From Phymatolithon calcareum (taxonomy: Eukaryota; Rhodophyta; Florideophyceae; Hapalidiales), in the NCBI GenBank assembly GCA_977006965.1, contig OZ345370.1:2294001-2358000 (forward strand): a stretch of DNA of 64,000 nucleotides, read 5' to 3'. This document shows positions 1 to 10,811 of this stretch, in pieces (positions within the stretch are counted from its first letter, which is position 1; each line of letters starts with the position of its first letter). Under the pieces are notes generated by a model that saw only the letters and a list, made by a program, of their open reading frames with translations, was not told the origin of the DNA and made no database searches. A program made the position numbers and the translations under genes.

Positions 1-54
1 CGTAGGTTTTGGCATCCCCTTTTTCTTTGCCTTTGTATATTCTAGTTCAGCTCC

Positions 55-1578
55 TCAAGGTGTAACCGTTACAGATCGCCGACGCCGCTGCATTCGGTAT
101 GAGATTGCATCAGACACGCCTGGTGGGTACTTCCCCTCTATCGGTCTTACGTCTGCAGGAACGCAAACCTTCTTGTTGGCAGGTCCGACATGGAGGAGGT
201 CAGGTCCAGTCTCGTATATGCCGATCTCAGCAAGCACATCAGGGGCAGCGCAACGCCCTTCATTGATATGTTCAAACGCTAAAATCTTCGACAATCCATC
301 AATGGTATTCACACTAAGATCGATCTTAGCGTTGCCGTTTCTTCTCCAACATCCGGTCGCCACTGCCAATGTAATGAGGGCAACTGCTGTGACAATCACC
401 GCGCCAGCAATGAAAACAGAATGCATGCTAAGGTCGGTGGCCAGTTGGTCACCCACATGCACGGCAACATCGAACGGCTTTCTGTCCATAGTGGCAGAGT
501 AATGATATTTGAGAATAGTGGCTATCATAGGCACAACTTGAAACGAGGCCTCCGCAAGTAACAGGCGTTGAGCTATATCAATATGTACTTCCTTACTCAG
601 AGAGACATTCAGATTCATCCTTATGGCACTTGCCCGAGTGCCTAGTCTCATACCCGAAGATCCGTTGGGTAGCGCCCAAAGGTTATTGACCCAAGAATTC
701 TTCACGCTGAAAACCGCCAATCCACGTTGCTCGAATATGAACATACAATTCATTGCTTGTCCTCGTTCCTCAGAACCAATGACTTTACTTCTCTGCCGAG
801 GTGAGCAAAATCCAGTTACCAACGTGGCGTTCCCATTCAACGGTTTTCTGTCCAATGTAGTGACTTCCGTAATTCGCGCAAGGTCTCCCGCTTGCATAAC
901 GTCAATGCCCAGCCTACGATTGTCAGTTTTAATTCGAAAGGGGGCGCCGTCTTTCATCGGTTCAACATCGGGTCCATCCCCCAGGAGTTCTCCACTGATA
1001 AATGTTTCATTCTCTCTTGCCGATATTCCGTCGAGGCAGACACTGCCTTCTCTTTGCACAACAAGAGCAGACACAGATGCTTCTGTTGTTGCGTTTGTCA
1101 AGTTGAAAACAGGCTTGAATACCGTGAATCTTCTTTCGTCGTCGCTGACTTTTATGCATTTTATCAAAACGCGGTTATCCATCTGAGCGTACGGCCTGTC
1201 ATAACTTGACTCGCCCTTATTTCCGTCTGCAACAGATCTGAGTTCCAGTTGTGAGTGCAGCGTCCTCATCTTGTATACTCCTTTTCTTGTACCATCAATT
1301 CCCAGATTCATCAGCATGAAGCCCACCAACAATGCAGTCCTTAAAAATATGAACAATTTGGACTGCATTCCATGCGCCAATAGCCCGGTCCCAACAAGGG
1401 GTATCTTCGACTCTTGTATCTGGATCTTTTTGCCAGACTCTATGGCCTTCGTCACGTGGTGATTGTGGATTCTGACCAGCGCACAGTCAATAGCCCATAG
1501 CGTCACCAGTTCAATGAAGAACCATATAAGTGTGTTAGTTACACCGGACCTTATGGGTATCACTACGCTTCCCCACAT
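55..1578 (-). CDS. A1: three-TM membrane protein of a tandem family
   Basis: 507-aa protein of unknown function; I do not recognise the family. Layout: hydrophobic segment at about residues 15-35, a basic HNHHVTKAIESGKK-type linker, a second hydrophobic segment at about 72-92 (KLFIFLRTALLVGFMLMNLG), a polar region of about 290 residues, a third hydrophobic segment at about 390-412, then a conserved cytoplasmic-type tail with KIDLSVNTIDGLSKIL and HVGPANKK. The polar region keeps four cysteines found in every intact copy (contexts KCIKV, SVCLDG, GFCSPR, AMNCMF) and several N-X-S/T sequons, as expected for a secreted or luminal domain with two disulfides. The start is set by the MWGSVVIPIRSG block shared by the copies. 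A1 and A2 share their upstream DNA and form one sub-branch. Its 3' flank runs off the left window edge, so the array probably continues leftward. Confidence 0.85.
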   Translation of the reverse strand: MWGSVVIPIRSGVTNTLIWFFIELVTLWAIDCALVRIHNHHVTKAIESGKKIQIQESKIPLVGTGLLAHGMQSKLFIFLRTALLVGFMLMNLGIDGTRKGVYKMRTLHSQLELRSVADGNKGESSYDRPYAQMDNRVLIKCIKVSDDERRFTVFKPVFNLTNATTEASVSALVVQREGSVCLDGISARENETFISGELLGDGPDVEPMKDGAPFRIKTDNRRLGIDVMQAGDLARITEVTTLDRKPLNGNATLVTGFCSPRQRSKVIGSEERGQAMNCMFIFEQRGLAVFSVKNSWVNNLWALPNGSSGMRLGTRASAIRMNLNVSLSKEVHIDIAQRLLLAEASFQVVPMIATILKYHYSATMDRKPFDVAVHVGDQLATDLSMHSVFIAGAVIVTAVALITLAVATGCWRRNGNAKIDLSVNTIDGLSKILAFEHINEGRCAAPDVLAEIGIYETGPDLLHVGPANKKVCVPADVRPIEGKYPPGVSDAISYRMQRRRRSVTVTP

Positions 1579-2711
1579 GACTGAACGAGAAAGAGGGAGA
1601 GTTCTTCGTGCTCTTTCGTGCTCTTTTGTGCTTAGCGAGTGTTGCCGTAATACGGCGAGAAACTGTGTCGTAGCAAACGGAGCAAATTACTGTACTTGAC
1701 TACGACCAAGAAGGTGGAACACGGGCAAGGGTATCACCCCCTTGTTTTCGAGGGGGGCAACAAATAGTGCCATGCTGGAATTGCACAATTGCTTGCACTT
1801 ACTTCAGTCATACTTAGGGCCGATGAACGAATAGTTCCCAACCGGGAAAATGGGAAAATGAGAAATTGGGAACGCGAGTACGAGGGTTATTTCTCCAGAA
1901 TCCGCTTTCAACCCAATGGGGAGCCTCTCAAATCTCAGCATTCAATTGCACGTGCAATTCCAGCTGCAGCTGATATCCCTCCATAAAGGCATGCCTTTAT
2001 GGAGGGATATCTGTTGCCCCCTTTGAAGCAAGGCAGAGCCATCCAATCCACTCTGTTTCATCTTCTTTTTCGTCGACTTGGACTGCGATTGGTCGCTAGC
2101 GACCAATCGCCGTCCTCCAATTATGCATAATTGGAGGACTGCCCTTTCGAACACTATTCAATTGAATCAAAACCCATGCATCTGCCCCAGGAGCAGCCTG
2201 TAAGTACCTACGTTTCCGTCTTGTACTGTATGGCGCAATTTTGCAATTCAGGTGGCCGACCTCACGTCCCAAAAAAGAGTGTATTTTCTTCCTTTTCGTC
2301 CATCAGGGGTGTCGCCTTCTACAAGTTGCGGGAAACATAACTTTGCTATGAATGCACTAGAAACGACACAAAAAACGGAGATGGGTCGCCTGCCGAGGCA
2401 TATCGCATTTATATCACATGATCCACGGATCATTTGATATTAATGCGATATTTCTAAAAATGAGCATCGATATTTCGATATCAACGAAATATCAGATTTC
2501 AGGGGATTAGCGATATCAAAGAATATCAGACTTTTCCAAGATATGATTGATATTGAATCATAACATACATTCGAAACTATCGGGTCCACGGCTGCGAGAA
2601 GATTTCATTCTAAAAATTTTTAAATTTAGATTAGTTATTATTAATCTAATTTTTTTTAATTTTTGCTGTCGCATAGAAAATTTCCTCGAATAAAAACAGA
2701 GGTGAAGAGCA
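1579..2711. other. A1 upstream spacer
   Basis: No gene seen. Roughly 1580-2350 is a diverged copy of the DNA upstream of A2 (about 6955-7690), so it belongs to the duplicated unit and probably contains the A promoter. It differs from the A2 copy mainly by a run of perfect palindromes (1944-2167). From 2400 to 2580 it becomes AT-rich with many GATATC / CGATAT steps, then an A/T-rich stretch to 2700. Confidence 0.6.
1944..2167. repeat. cluster of six perfect palindromes
   Basis: Perfect palindromes at 1944-1959 (16 bp, centre CACGTG), 1961-1972 (12 bp), 1972-2011 (40 bp, centre GCATGC, arm GATATCCCTCCATAAAGGCA), 2085-2110 (26 bp, centre GCTAGC), 2112-2139 (28 bp, centre ATGCAT) and 2156-2167 (12 bp). 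The homologous DNA upstream of A2 (about 7305-7540) has recognisable single arms, for example TGGAGGGATATC near 7330, but not the palindromes. Confidence 0.9.
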
Positions 2712-3179
2712 GTGGGTTGGAATCATGAATTGCAGTACACAAGGAAAGATATCGCCGCGATGGAAACCAGAGAGCCGTTTGGTGAAGCTGTAAAGCATAT
2801 CCAAACAAACCAGTCTTCACAAACACTTCGATCTAAATTTCTGGCAATGGAAGGAGACCGCCTGGAATCGAAGCGGAAAAGGAAGATTCAATACGATAAG
2901 ACAAGTGAATTGCCAGCAATAATCAAGTTCCCTAAGGTGAAGCACAGACAACTCGCACTGCACTATGCCTGCGGAAGATTCCCACAGGTGTCAACAACAA
3001 GTATGGCCGAAGAATTCAGCACAAGAGCCAAAGAGCACATGGAGTCCCTTGAAAGCACGCTAGCAGGGTACGACCTAGAAGGATAAAAACGACTAGAAGA
3101 AGAAAAGGCGCTAGATGAGCTCTTACTATTTAGCAAGACACTCATAGAACGCATGGAGAACGAAGAAGGCCTGTATTGA
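2712..3179 (+). pseudogene. hydrophilic ORF with one in-frame stop, unknown
   Basis: 124 codons open from 2712, then TAA (3084-3086), after which the same frame stays open for 30 further codons (KRLEEEKALDELLLFSKTLI) to TGA at 3177. The product is hydrophilic, lysine/glutamate-rich and probably coiled-coil at the C-terminus. No family recognised. It has no counterpart in the other array units. It could be a relic of a transposon protein or a chance ORF. Confidence 0.3.
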
Positions 3180-3486
3180 TTGGTATAAGGCAAGGCAAAA
3201 AGCGGTCGAGTCTAAGCACCAGCAATCCTGTAGAGGACTGAGATAGGATTACTTTGAATCCTGAGTTTTCCCGTCCGCGATTGTAGTGGGCGTTTCGTGA
3301 GCTGCACAAAGGTAGGTAGCATCAGAGGAAGCCTCGCCCATATCTTCGGAAGTCTGTGGGACTTTTAAATAAACTTGAATAAAAAAGTGGGTTGGAATGC
3401 AAAATAAAGACATCGGTTCGATGAGACCTTGTGACGATCTGCCGGCACACTTTCGCATTATCATTGAGTGCTGAATTGTTCGAAAT

Positions 3487-3597
3487 GAACTTGAGTAATT
3501 TACTCCCTCTTCATGTGAATCGGGAGTAAACTACTCAAGTTCACAGACAGAGGAAATAAATTATTCCGATTTATTTTTGACAAGAACGTACGTTCTT
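3487..3597. repeat. inverted repeats with AT-rich core
   Basis: Arms 3487-3507 and 3522-3542 (GAACTTGAGTAATTTACTCC on one side) pair with one mismatch across a 14-base loop. A 16-bp perfect palindrome AAGAACGTACGTTCTT follows at 3582-3597. It could be a foldback element end or another local inverted duplication. Confidence 0.7.
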
Positions 3598-5430
3598 CTC
3601 GCATGTAGGGGAATATTGGGTAGGACATTAGAATATTTACGTGGCTTTCTATCAGACTAAATCTCCTCAATGTTGCGCTGGGTCACACTCTTCGCCGGGC
3701 GACGCAGGATACAGTACACTATTTTGACATTGCTTTCGTGGAAGTTCAGAAGGCGACTGTCAAACCGGGACTCAACGGGAAATGGAAGTGGAATATGAGC
3801 TTTGGATATAAATTGCACAGACTGTATTGAGTCAAGACAAACACTTCGTGCAGTGGGAGATGCAGGCTTGCGGGAAGGAAGTGGACAACGTGCGGGCGAT
3901 ACGGAAGTGGGATTAGCGGTAGTTTCGGGGGTTATTCGCTCCGGGAAAATAGGATAAATATAGCTGCTGAAGAAGGTCGTTGAACCGCCACTAGAGGGCG
4001 TCGTAGCCGTGGACGACTACTATGGAGGGGCAGATGCAAAAGTCCATTCAGAGAGACACTGAAGGAGAAAGAAGTGTTGAATGTGTAACAGGAAAGACGG
4101 GAAAAAACAAGGGAATGATTTTAAGAGAGGTGAGTATTTGATTTTTACTGGGAGGCTTCTTCGTGGGAAAGAAATGTTCACTAGAGGTGAATCAGTTGAG
4201 CAGTGTGCGTAAAGCTGCATTTGATGTCCGTGGAGTCTAAGAATATTGTAGAGGAGCACCACGGGTCATGTTCACAGGAACAGTCGACATGCCGGGAGGG
4301 AAAGAGGCACATCGGGTGATTGATTTGGCAATGGTTTCACGCAAACTGGAATGCCGCCATCTTGCCACTGGTCATCGTGCTCCCGTAAAAAGCTAAGCAT
4401 GCTTATGGCCACTTTGATCGCTAACAGTTACTAAGGGAAAACAATGAAATGAAGTTTTATCGTAGGGTTGTGTAGCGCCAGGCTCACAAGAACCCGACGC
4501 TACTCTGCTCAGAGAAGACCGGAGGAGAGAAAAGGTGCGGGAGAGACAAAAAGAATGAATGACTGAAGTGAAGAAAGAAAAGAGAAAGAAGAGAAAACGA
4601 GAAACGAAGAGAAGGAAAAGAGGAGTGGTAGAAATAGGCGTCCTGATGACGCGTGAGATGAATGATGAGGAAAGCAAAAAGAAGGAAGGGTGTAAAGCGT
4701 TGAGCGATTCGGCAACGCTGGATGATGGCGACCTTGGATGGGCCGTCAACTTCAGGTAGTGTACCGGAACGGAACAACACAGGTGTTCGGCGCGTTGAGA
4801 GAAGCGACTCCACACTGGCTTGTGCGGCGAAGTGCTTTCAGCACGAGAACAGACGGGCAGAATCGACGTCGTCTGTTGAGGCGGCGACCTTGGAAGGGCC
4901 GTCGATCTTGAGGCGAACGCACGAAAAGAAAAGGGACGGATCTGTCGCTAGGTTCTCGCCGTACCGGCTTGCACGGAAGAAGAAGCGATCAGAAAGGGGT
5001 GGAAAGTCTCCGACTCTGCGTGGTCGAGGGAATTCACAGGCTTGATGCGTGTAGGATCCAAGCACTCGAGCCGAAATCCAGAAACCTCCACCTTCCTTTA
5101 CTAAAAGGAAGGGACAAACTATCTTATATACTACTAACAAAGCGAAAAACAAAAGTTCTACATGCGCATGGGACACGTTGCACGTGTGGCCCAGCGGATC
5201 ACCTAGACAAGGAAACTAGAGTCGCGTGCCTCTGATTCGGCGTTCCATGTGGATTGCGATCAAAGTTCGTGGCGCACAGTCGCGAGAAACAAAAGCGCTT
5301 ACTGCATTCCTTACAAACTCCGCCTTGCTGTCGAGTCCGGCAATGGGGCAGCAACGGGAAAAGAAATGCAGTGGGCGCGACAGGTTGGCATCCCCTTTTT
5401 CTTTGCCTTTTTATATTCTAGTTCAGCTCC
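3598..5430. other. gene-free spacer between A1 unit and A2
   Basis: No convincing gene. Contains a purine-rich stretch (about 4530-4700) that opens long low-complexity ORFs on both strands. It also has a diverged direct repeat, GGCGACCTTGGATGGGCCGT at 4727-4756 and its relative at 4883-4913. The last 200 bases are the conserved 3' flank of A2. Confidence 0.5.
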
Positions 5431-6954
5431 TCACGGTGAAGCCGGTACAGATTGCCGACGTCGCTGCGCGCGGCATGAAACTGCATCAGACACGCCTGGT
5501 GTGTACTTCCCCTCTATCGACCTAAAGTCTGCAGGAACACAAATCTTTTTGTTGGCAGGTCCGACATGGAGGAGGTCAGGTCCAGTCTCGTATATGCCGC
5601 TCTCAGCAAGCACATCAGGGGCAGCGCAACATACTTCGTTGATATGTTCAAACTCTAAAATCTTCGACAATCCATCAATGGTATTCACACTAAGATCGAT
5701 CTTAGCGCCCCCTTTTCTTCTCCAACATCTCGTCGCCACTGTCAATGTAATGAGGGCAACGGCTGCGAGAACCACCGTACCAGCAATGAAAACAGAACAC
5801 ACGCTAAGGTCGGTGGCTAGTTGGTCACCCACATGCACGGCAACATCAAACGGCTTCCTGTCCATAGTGGCAGAGTAATGATACTTGAGAATAGTGGCTA
5901 TCATAGGCACAACCTGATACGAGGCCTCTGCAAGTAACAGGCGTTGAGCTATATCAATATGTACTTCCTTACTCAGAGAGACATTCAGATTCATCCTTAT
6001 TGCACTTGCCCGAGTGCCTAGTTTCATAGCCGTAGCTCCGTCAGGTAGCACCCAAATGTGATTGAGCCAAGAATTCTTCACGCTGAAAACCGCCAGTCCA
6101 CGTTGCTCGAATATGAACAAGCAATTCACTGCTTGTCCTAGTTTCTTAGAACCAATGACTCCACTTACTTCCCGAGGCGAGCAACATCCAGTTACTAGCT
6201 TGGCGTTCCCATTCAACGGTTTTCTGTCCATTGTAGTGACTTCCATAATTCGCGCAACGTCTCCCGCTGCCAAAATGTCAATACCCAGCCTCTCTTTGTC
6301 AGTTTTGATTCGAAACTTGGTGCCGTCTGTCATTGGTTCACCATCGGGTCCATCCTCCAGCAATTCTCCAGATATATATGTTTCATTCTCTCTTGCCGAT
6401 ATACCGTCTAGACAAACGCTGCCTTCTCTTTGCACAATAAGAGTAGTCGCAGATACTCCTGTTGTTGCGTTTGTCAAGTTGAAAACAGGCTTGAATACCG
6501 TGAATCTTCTTTCGTCGTCGCTGACTTTTATGCATTTCATCAAGACTCGGTTATCCATCTGAGCGTACGGCCTGTCATAACTTGACTCGCCCTTATTTCC
6601 GTCTGCAACAGATCTGAGTTCCAGTTGTGATTGCAGCGTCCTCATCTTGTATACTCCTTTTCTTGTACCATCAATTCCCAGATTCATCACCAGAAAGCTC
6701 ACTAACAATGAAGTCCTTAAAAATATAAACAATTTGGACTGCATTCCACGTGCCAATAGCCCGGTCCCGACAAGGGGTATCTTCGACTCTTTGATCAGAA
6801 TCTTTTTGCCAGACTCTATGGCCTTCGTCACGTGGTAATTGTGGATTCTGTGCAGTGCAAACTCAATCGCACATAACGCCACCAGTTCAACGAAGAACCA
6901 GACAAGTGTGTTAGTTACACCGGACCTTATGGATATCATTACGCTTCCCCACAT
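5431..6954 (-). CDS. A2: three-TM membrane protein of the tandem family
   Basis: 507 aa, same length and layout as A1: TM at about 15-35 and 72-92, four-cysteine ectodomain (KCIKV, SVCLDG, GCCSPR, AVNCLF), third TM at about 390-412, conserved tail. Differences from A1 concentrate in the ectodomain (about residues 165-300: the ATTLIVQ, GELLEDGPDGEP and SGVIGSKKLG segments). The first 160 residues and the tail are nearly unchanged. An unbroken 507-codon frame with mostly conservative changes suggests it is, or recently was, under selection. Function unknown; a surface receptor or adhesion role would be a guess. Confidence 0.85.
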   Translation of the reverse strand: MWGSVMISIRSGVTNTLVWFFVELVALCAIEFALHRIHNYHVTKAIESGKKILIKESKIPLVGTGLLARGMQSKLFIFLRTSLLVSFLVMNLGIDGTRKGVYKMRTLQSQLELRSVADGNKGESSYDRPYAQMDNRVLMKCIKVSDDERRFTVFKPVFNLTNATTGVSATTLIVQREGSVCLDGISARENETYISGELLEDGPDGEPMTDGTKFRIKTDKERLGIDILAAGDVARIMEVTTMDRKPLNGNAKLVTGCCSPREVSGVIGSKKLGQAVNCLFIFEQRGLAVFSVKNSWLNHIWVLPDGATAMKLGTRASAIRMNLNVSLSKEVHIDIAQRLLLAEASYQVVPMIATILKYHYSATMDRKPFDVAVHVGDQLATDLSVCSVFIAGTVVLAAVALITLTVATRCWRRKGGAKIDLSVNTIDGLSKILEFEHINEVCCAAPDVLAESGIYETGPDLLHVGPANKKICVPADFRSIEGKYTPGVSDAVSCRAQRRRQSVPASP

Positions 6955-8103
6955 GACTGTGCGGGGAAGAGTGATAGTTGTTCGTGCTCTTTAGTGGTTA
7001 GTGATTGTTACCGTAATACGAAGAGAAGATGTATCGTTGCAGACGGAGTCCTTGTCGACGACCAAAAAGGTGAAACATGGATAAGGGCTGCATCGTCTTG
7101 CTTCCGAGCCGAGAATCGCATAGTGCTCTGCTGGAATTGGTTGCTTTCTTTTTGTGCTCTTAAATCAGTCATTCTGAGCGAGTCCTTGCTGTATGAAACC
7201 CATTCAGCAGCCCCAAAATCTCTCGTTTGAGGGTCGTTCCACAAGAATTTGCTTTCGACCTGTCGGGGAAATATGATACCGGCTTCAACAACACAACGGA
7301 ATCTCAGCACTTCATCGTGCAATTCCAGTGGAGGGATATCCGCCGCCCCCCTGGAAGCAAGGAAGAACCATCCAATTCGTTTCACCTTCTTTTCGTCTTC
7401 TTGGGCTGCGTTTGGACTGCCTTTATTGGAGAGCGACTCTTATCCTGGACTGAAGTTTTACATCTTGGGCTGGAAGTCTTCACGGACCATTGGGGAGGCG
7501 AGGACTGCCCCTCTCGACACCTTTAATCAAAATCCATGTATTTGTCGCATGGGTAGGCTGTAAAGACCTACATCTCCATGTTATACGCACAAACGTGGCC
7601 GTCCTCACGAGCAAGAAAAAGGGTGAAATTTAAGCTTCCCAACCATTATCATAGGGTGTGCGGGAAATATAGAAACCACCAAGCGATGGACCATGCCGGT
7701 CCTTCGTTTCATAATTTACGCTTTGAGATTTTGGGCGCGAATCGTTTTCGCGAATATTACAGCTATTTACCCATTATTTTTTCCCCGATTGTCAGACGAG
7801 GCTTCGTGTGCACTAATGCGAACAATCAAAAATTTTTGCCAGTTCTTTGTAGATGGAGAAAAATACAGCAATAATAATTAATAATAACTACCATTGTTGT
7901 ATAATATATACCAACAATAATTTTAAATATTGTTGCTGTATTTTTCTCTATCTAAACAATAAACTGGCAATAATTTTTCGATTGACACAAAGCCATAGTT
8001 GTATACTGTAAGGTGAATGTTAGACAGGTTGTTTTTTCTCCATCTACTGTACAGTATACAGTATGATACAATAATAAGGTGTTGGAGTCACGGGTCCAAG
8101 GCT
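6955..8103. other. A2/B1 divergent intergenic region
   Basis: No gene seen. A2 reads left and B1 reads right from this region, so it should hold both promoters. The first 650 bases match the A1 upstream DNA in unrearranged form. It ends with an AT-rich foldback element (7823-7984) and short GTATACTGTA / TACTGTACAGTATAC repeats near 8010-8065. Confidence 0.55.
7823..7984. repeat. 162-bp AT-rich foldback / MITE-like element
   Basis: Two arms of about 60 bp form an imperfect inverted repeat. CAATCAAAAATTTTTGCCAG at 7823 is mirrored by the sequence ending at 7984, and GAGAAAAATACAGCAA at about 7856 is mirrored near 7940. Size, AT content and inverted structure suit a MITE. No open frame. A target-site duplication is not clear. 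Confidence 0.6.
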
Positions 8104-8958
8104 TCAAGCGGACCCGTGACCCCAACAACATCTGCCTCACCGCGTCCCCAATCGCTGCCCATCACAACATCCGACTCGGCAACCGCGTCCTCTTTTGACA
8201 GCGACCCTTTTCTGGTCGCCAAAACCTCGCGGCAGCATTCCCGCCGCTGCCGCAAGCGCGTCCGTGTATCCTCCGCCGCGATCGCCCCTTTCGACACCCC
8301 CGCCTGCGACGAAAATGACTACGAATCCATAAGCACCGATTCCATCTCCTGCGCGAAGCGCAGCACCTGAGCATCTTCGCCCATTATCGAGCGCTCCCCT
8401 AGCGGCGCCTCTCCGCCGCGAGCATCTCCGAGCCCGCGACCCCGTATCACGCGGTCTTCGACAGCACTCCTCCGCGGATCGTTCCGGCCATGTAGGCGAG
8501 GCGCACATGGAGTCGTACATCTCCTGTACCATGGCAAAGCACTTCGGCGACACATCGCTCCCAGAATCTACTCCAAAACCGCAGGATTCCGCACGCGCTT
8601 TCGAGGCGCAGTTGTACGCTATGCCCGCCCATCTGCGCGCGGCACCCATGCCGGCTTATGACCCCGGCGAAGGACTTCCCGCCGCAGGCGTGGAAGAGGT
8701 CGAACTGCCGAGGGAGCCCGAGCTGAACGCGAGCGCGACTGCGGAGGCGCGTGCGAAAGACATTCTTGGAGATATAGATGCGTTGCCAAATATGTCCGTG
8801 AATTTTCTGCAGCATATTGATACGCATGTCGGCGGCGAATAAGTGAAGGAGAAGGAAGAAGGACAGAAGGGGAAAAGAAAGGTGGGGTTGAAGGGAGGAA
8901 GCTGTATGAGACGGCGACGGATGCGCTTGCCATGGAACGTTTTAAGAAACGGTGGTAG
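8104..8958 (+). pseudogene. B1: broken TLS1/C9orf78-like copy
   Basis: Collinear with B5 from the N-terminal FDSDPFLVAKTSRQ block to the C-terminal FKKRW. The frame is lost at about 8345, where ACCGATCTCC of B5 reads ACCGATTCC (1-base loss), giving a stop at 8368. A second segment is open from 8507 (MESYISCTMAKHFGD) through LYAMPAHLRA and NFLQHIDTHVGGE but stops at 8840, about 40 codons short of the normal end. A processed pseudogene is unlikely because its flanks match the other units. Confidence 0.8.
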
Positions 8959-9326
8959 CGATATATGCAGGCGCTTTGTCATGGGCGGAGCGATGGACGG
9001 GACGTGCTTCTCTGGTTTCGATGAGCTTGGCTACTGCAGACGGAGATAACCTGGTTGTCGTGTGCTATCAATTGGGCGATCAGTTTTGAACAGTGCATTG
9101 TACGACGAGGTCTCTGTCGTGCTGCGGCATCCGAAATTCCGATCGAAGCGTAATTCGTGTTTTGCAAATGTGAAGCAAAATGGACAGCCTCGTCGATCCT
9201 TGTCGTCAAAGATCGAAGCTTTGTCGTAGGGTTAGCATCCCTTTTTCTTTGCTCTCTTCTAATACAGCTCCTCACAGTGAAGCCGTTACAGATCGCCGAC
9301 GCCGCTGTTTTCGTCATGCGATTTCG

Positions 9327-10811
9327 TCATGCGATTTCGTCAGACGAGCTTGGTGGGTACCTCCCCTCTATCAGCCTGAAGTCTGCAGGAACACATTTTT
9401 TTTTGTTAGCAGGTCCGACGTGGAGGCAGTCAGGTCCCATCTCGTAAATGCCGATTTCAGCAAGTACAGTTGGGGCAGCGCAACACCCTTCATTGATATG
9501 TTCAAAAGCTAAAATCTTCGACAACCCATCAATGGTATTCACACTAAGGTCGATCTTAGCGCCCCCGTTTCTTCGAAAACATATGCTCACCGCTACTGCG
9601 TATGTAATGAGGACAACTGCTGCAACAATCACCGCGCCAGCAATGCAAACGGAATACACACTAACTTCGGTGGCTAGTTGGTCACCCACGCGCACGGCAA
9701 CATCGAACGGCTTTCTGTCCATAGTGGCAGAATAATGATACTTGAGAATGGTGGCCATCATTGGCACAACCTGATACGAGGGCTCAGCGAGTAAGAGGCG
9801 GTGAGCTAGATGCCAATGCACATCCTTGCTTTGCGAGATATTCAGCTTCATCCTGATGGGCCTTGCCCGCGTGCCAAATTTCATAGCCGGAACTCCGTCG
9901 GGCAGCAGCCAAATTTGATCGAGCAAGGAATACTTCACGGTGAAAACCGCCAGTCCATGTTGCTCAAATATGAAAAAGCAATACACTGCTTGTCCTGGTT
10001 TCTTAGAACCTTTGATGTCACTTGGCTCCCGAGGTATGCAAAACCCAGCTACGAACTTGGCGTTTCCGTTGAACGGTTTTTTGTTCAATGTGGTGACTTC
10101 CGTAATCGGTCTAATCTTTCCCGGAGACAAAAATTCAATGCCCAACGTGAGGTTGGCAGCTTTGATTCGAAACTTGGTGCCGTCTGTCATCGGTTCACCA
10201 TCGGCTCCATTCCAAGGTAATTCTCCAGTGATAAGTGTTTCATTCTTTCTTGTCGATATCCCGTCGAGACAGACACTGCCTTCTCTTTGCACAAGAAGAG
10301 TAGTCACAGAACAGCATGTTGTCGACTTTGTCAAGTTGAAAACAGGGTTGAATACCGTGAATCGCCGTTCGTCGTCGCTGACTTTTATGCATTCCATCAA
10401 GGCTTGGTTATGCATCTGAGCGTACGGCCTTTCGTAAGATGTGTCGAGCGAATTTCCGTCTGCGACAGATCTGACTTCCAGTTGTGAATGCAGAGTCCTC
10501 GTCTCGTATACTCCTTGTTTTGTACCATCAATTCCCAGATTCATCACCAGGAAGCCCACCAACAATGCAGTTCTAAGCAATACGAACAATTTGGACTGCA
10601 TCCCGTGTGCCATTAGGCCAGTCCCGACAAGAGGTATCTTCGACTCTTTTATCAGGATCTTTTCGCCAGACTCTATGGCCTTCGTCACGTGGTGATTGTG
10701 GATTCTTCGCAGCGCAAACTCAATAGCCCATAGCGTCACCAGTTCAATGAAGAACCATATAAGTGTGTTCATTATACCAGACCTTACCGGTATCACTACG
10801 CTTCCCCACAT
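9327..10811 (-). CDS. A3: three-TM membrane protein of the tandem family
   Basis: 494 aa, full-length apart from a shorter, different C-terminus (ends YPPSSSDEIA). Same three hydrophobic segments; ectodomain cysteines in KCIKV-equivalent (MECIKV), SVCLDG, GFCIPR and AVYCFF contexts. Belongs with A4-A6 rather than A1/A2 (shared KQGVYETRTL, CFRRNGGAKID). It converges with B1, whose remains end 370 bases away, and diverges from B2. In the 3' flank TCGTCATGCGATT is repeated in tandem (9313-9344). Confidence 0.85.
   Translation of the reverse strand: MWGSVVIPVRSGIMNTLIWFFIELVTLWAIEFALRRIHNHHVTKAIESGEKILIKESKIPLVGTGLMAHGMQSKLFVLLRTALLVGFLVMNLGIDGTKQGVYETRTLHSQLEVRSVADGNSLDTSYERPYAQMHNQALMECIKVSDDERRFTVFNPVFNLTKSTTCCSVTTLLVQREGSVCLDGISTRKNETLITGELPWNGADGEPMTDGTKFRIKAANLTLGIEFLSPGKIRPITEVTTLNKKPFNGNAKFVAGFCIPREPSDIKGSKKPGQAVYCFFIFEQHGLAVFTVKYSLLDQIWLLPDGVPAMKFGTRARPIRMKLNISQSKDVHWHLAHRLLLAEPSYQVVPMMATILKYHYSATMDRKPFDVAVRVGDQLATEVSVYSVCIAGAVIVAAVVLITYAVAVSICFRRNGGAKIDLSVNTIDGLSKILAFEHINEGCCAAPTVLAEIGIYEMGPDCLHVGPANKKKCVPADFRLIEGRYPPSSSDEIA

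Noticed and set aside
3487-3597. CRISPR-like or riboswitch-like structure
   Set aside because: Only two arms, no array, and the genome is eukaryotic; best read as an inverted repeat.
4393-4815. Long Ser/Phe- or Lys/Arg-rich ORFs on both strands
   Set aside because: They follow from a purine-rich strand; no family features and mutually overlapping.
8137-8649. Minus-strand ORFs opposite the B copies (up to 218 codons)
   Set aside because: They occur antisense to a GC-rich coding strand in every B copy, with frames that are not conserved; shadows of B.
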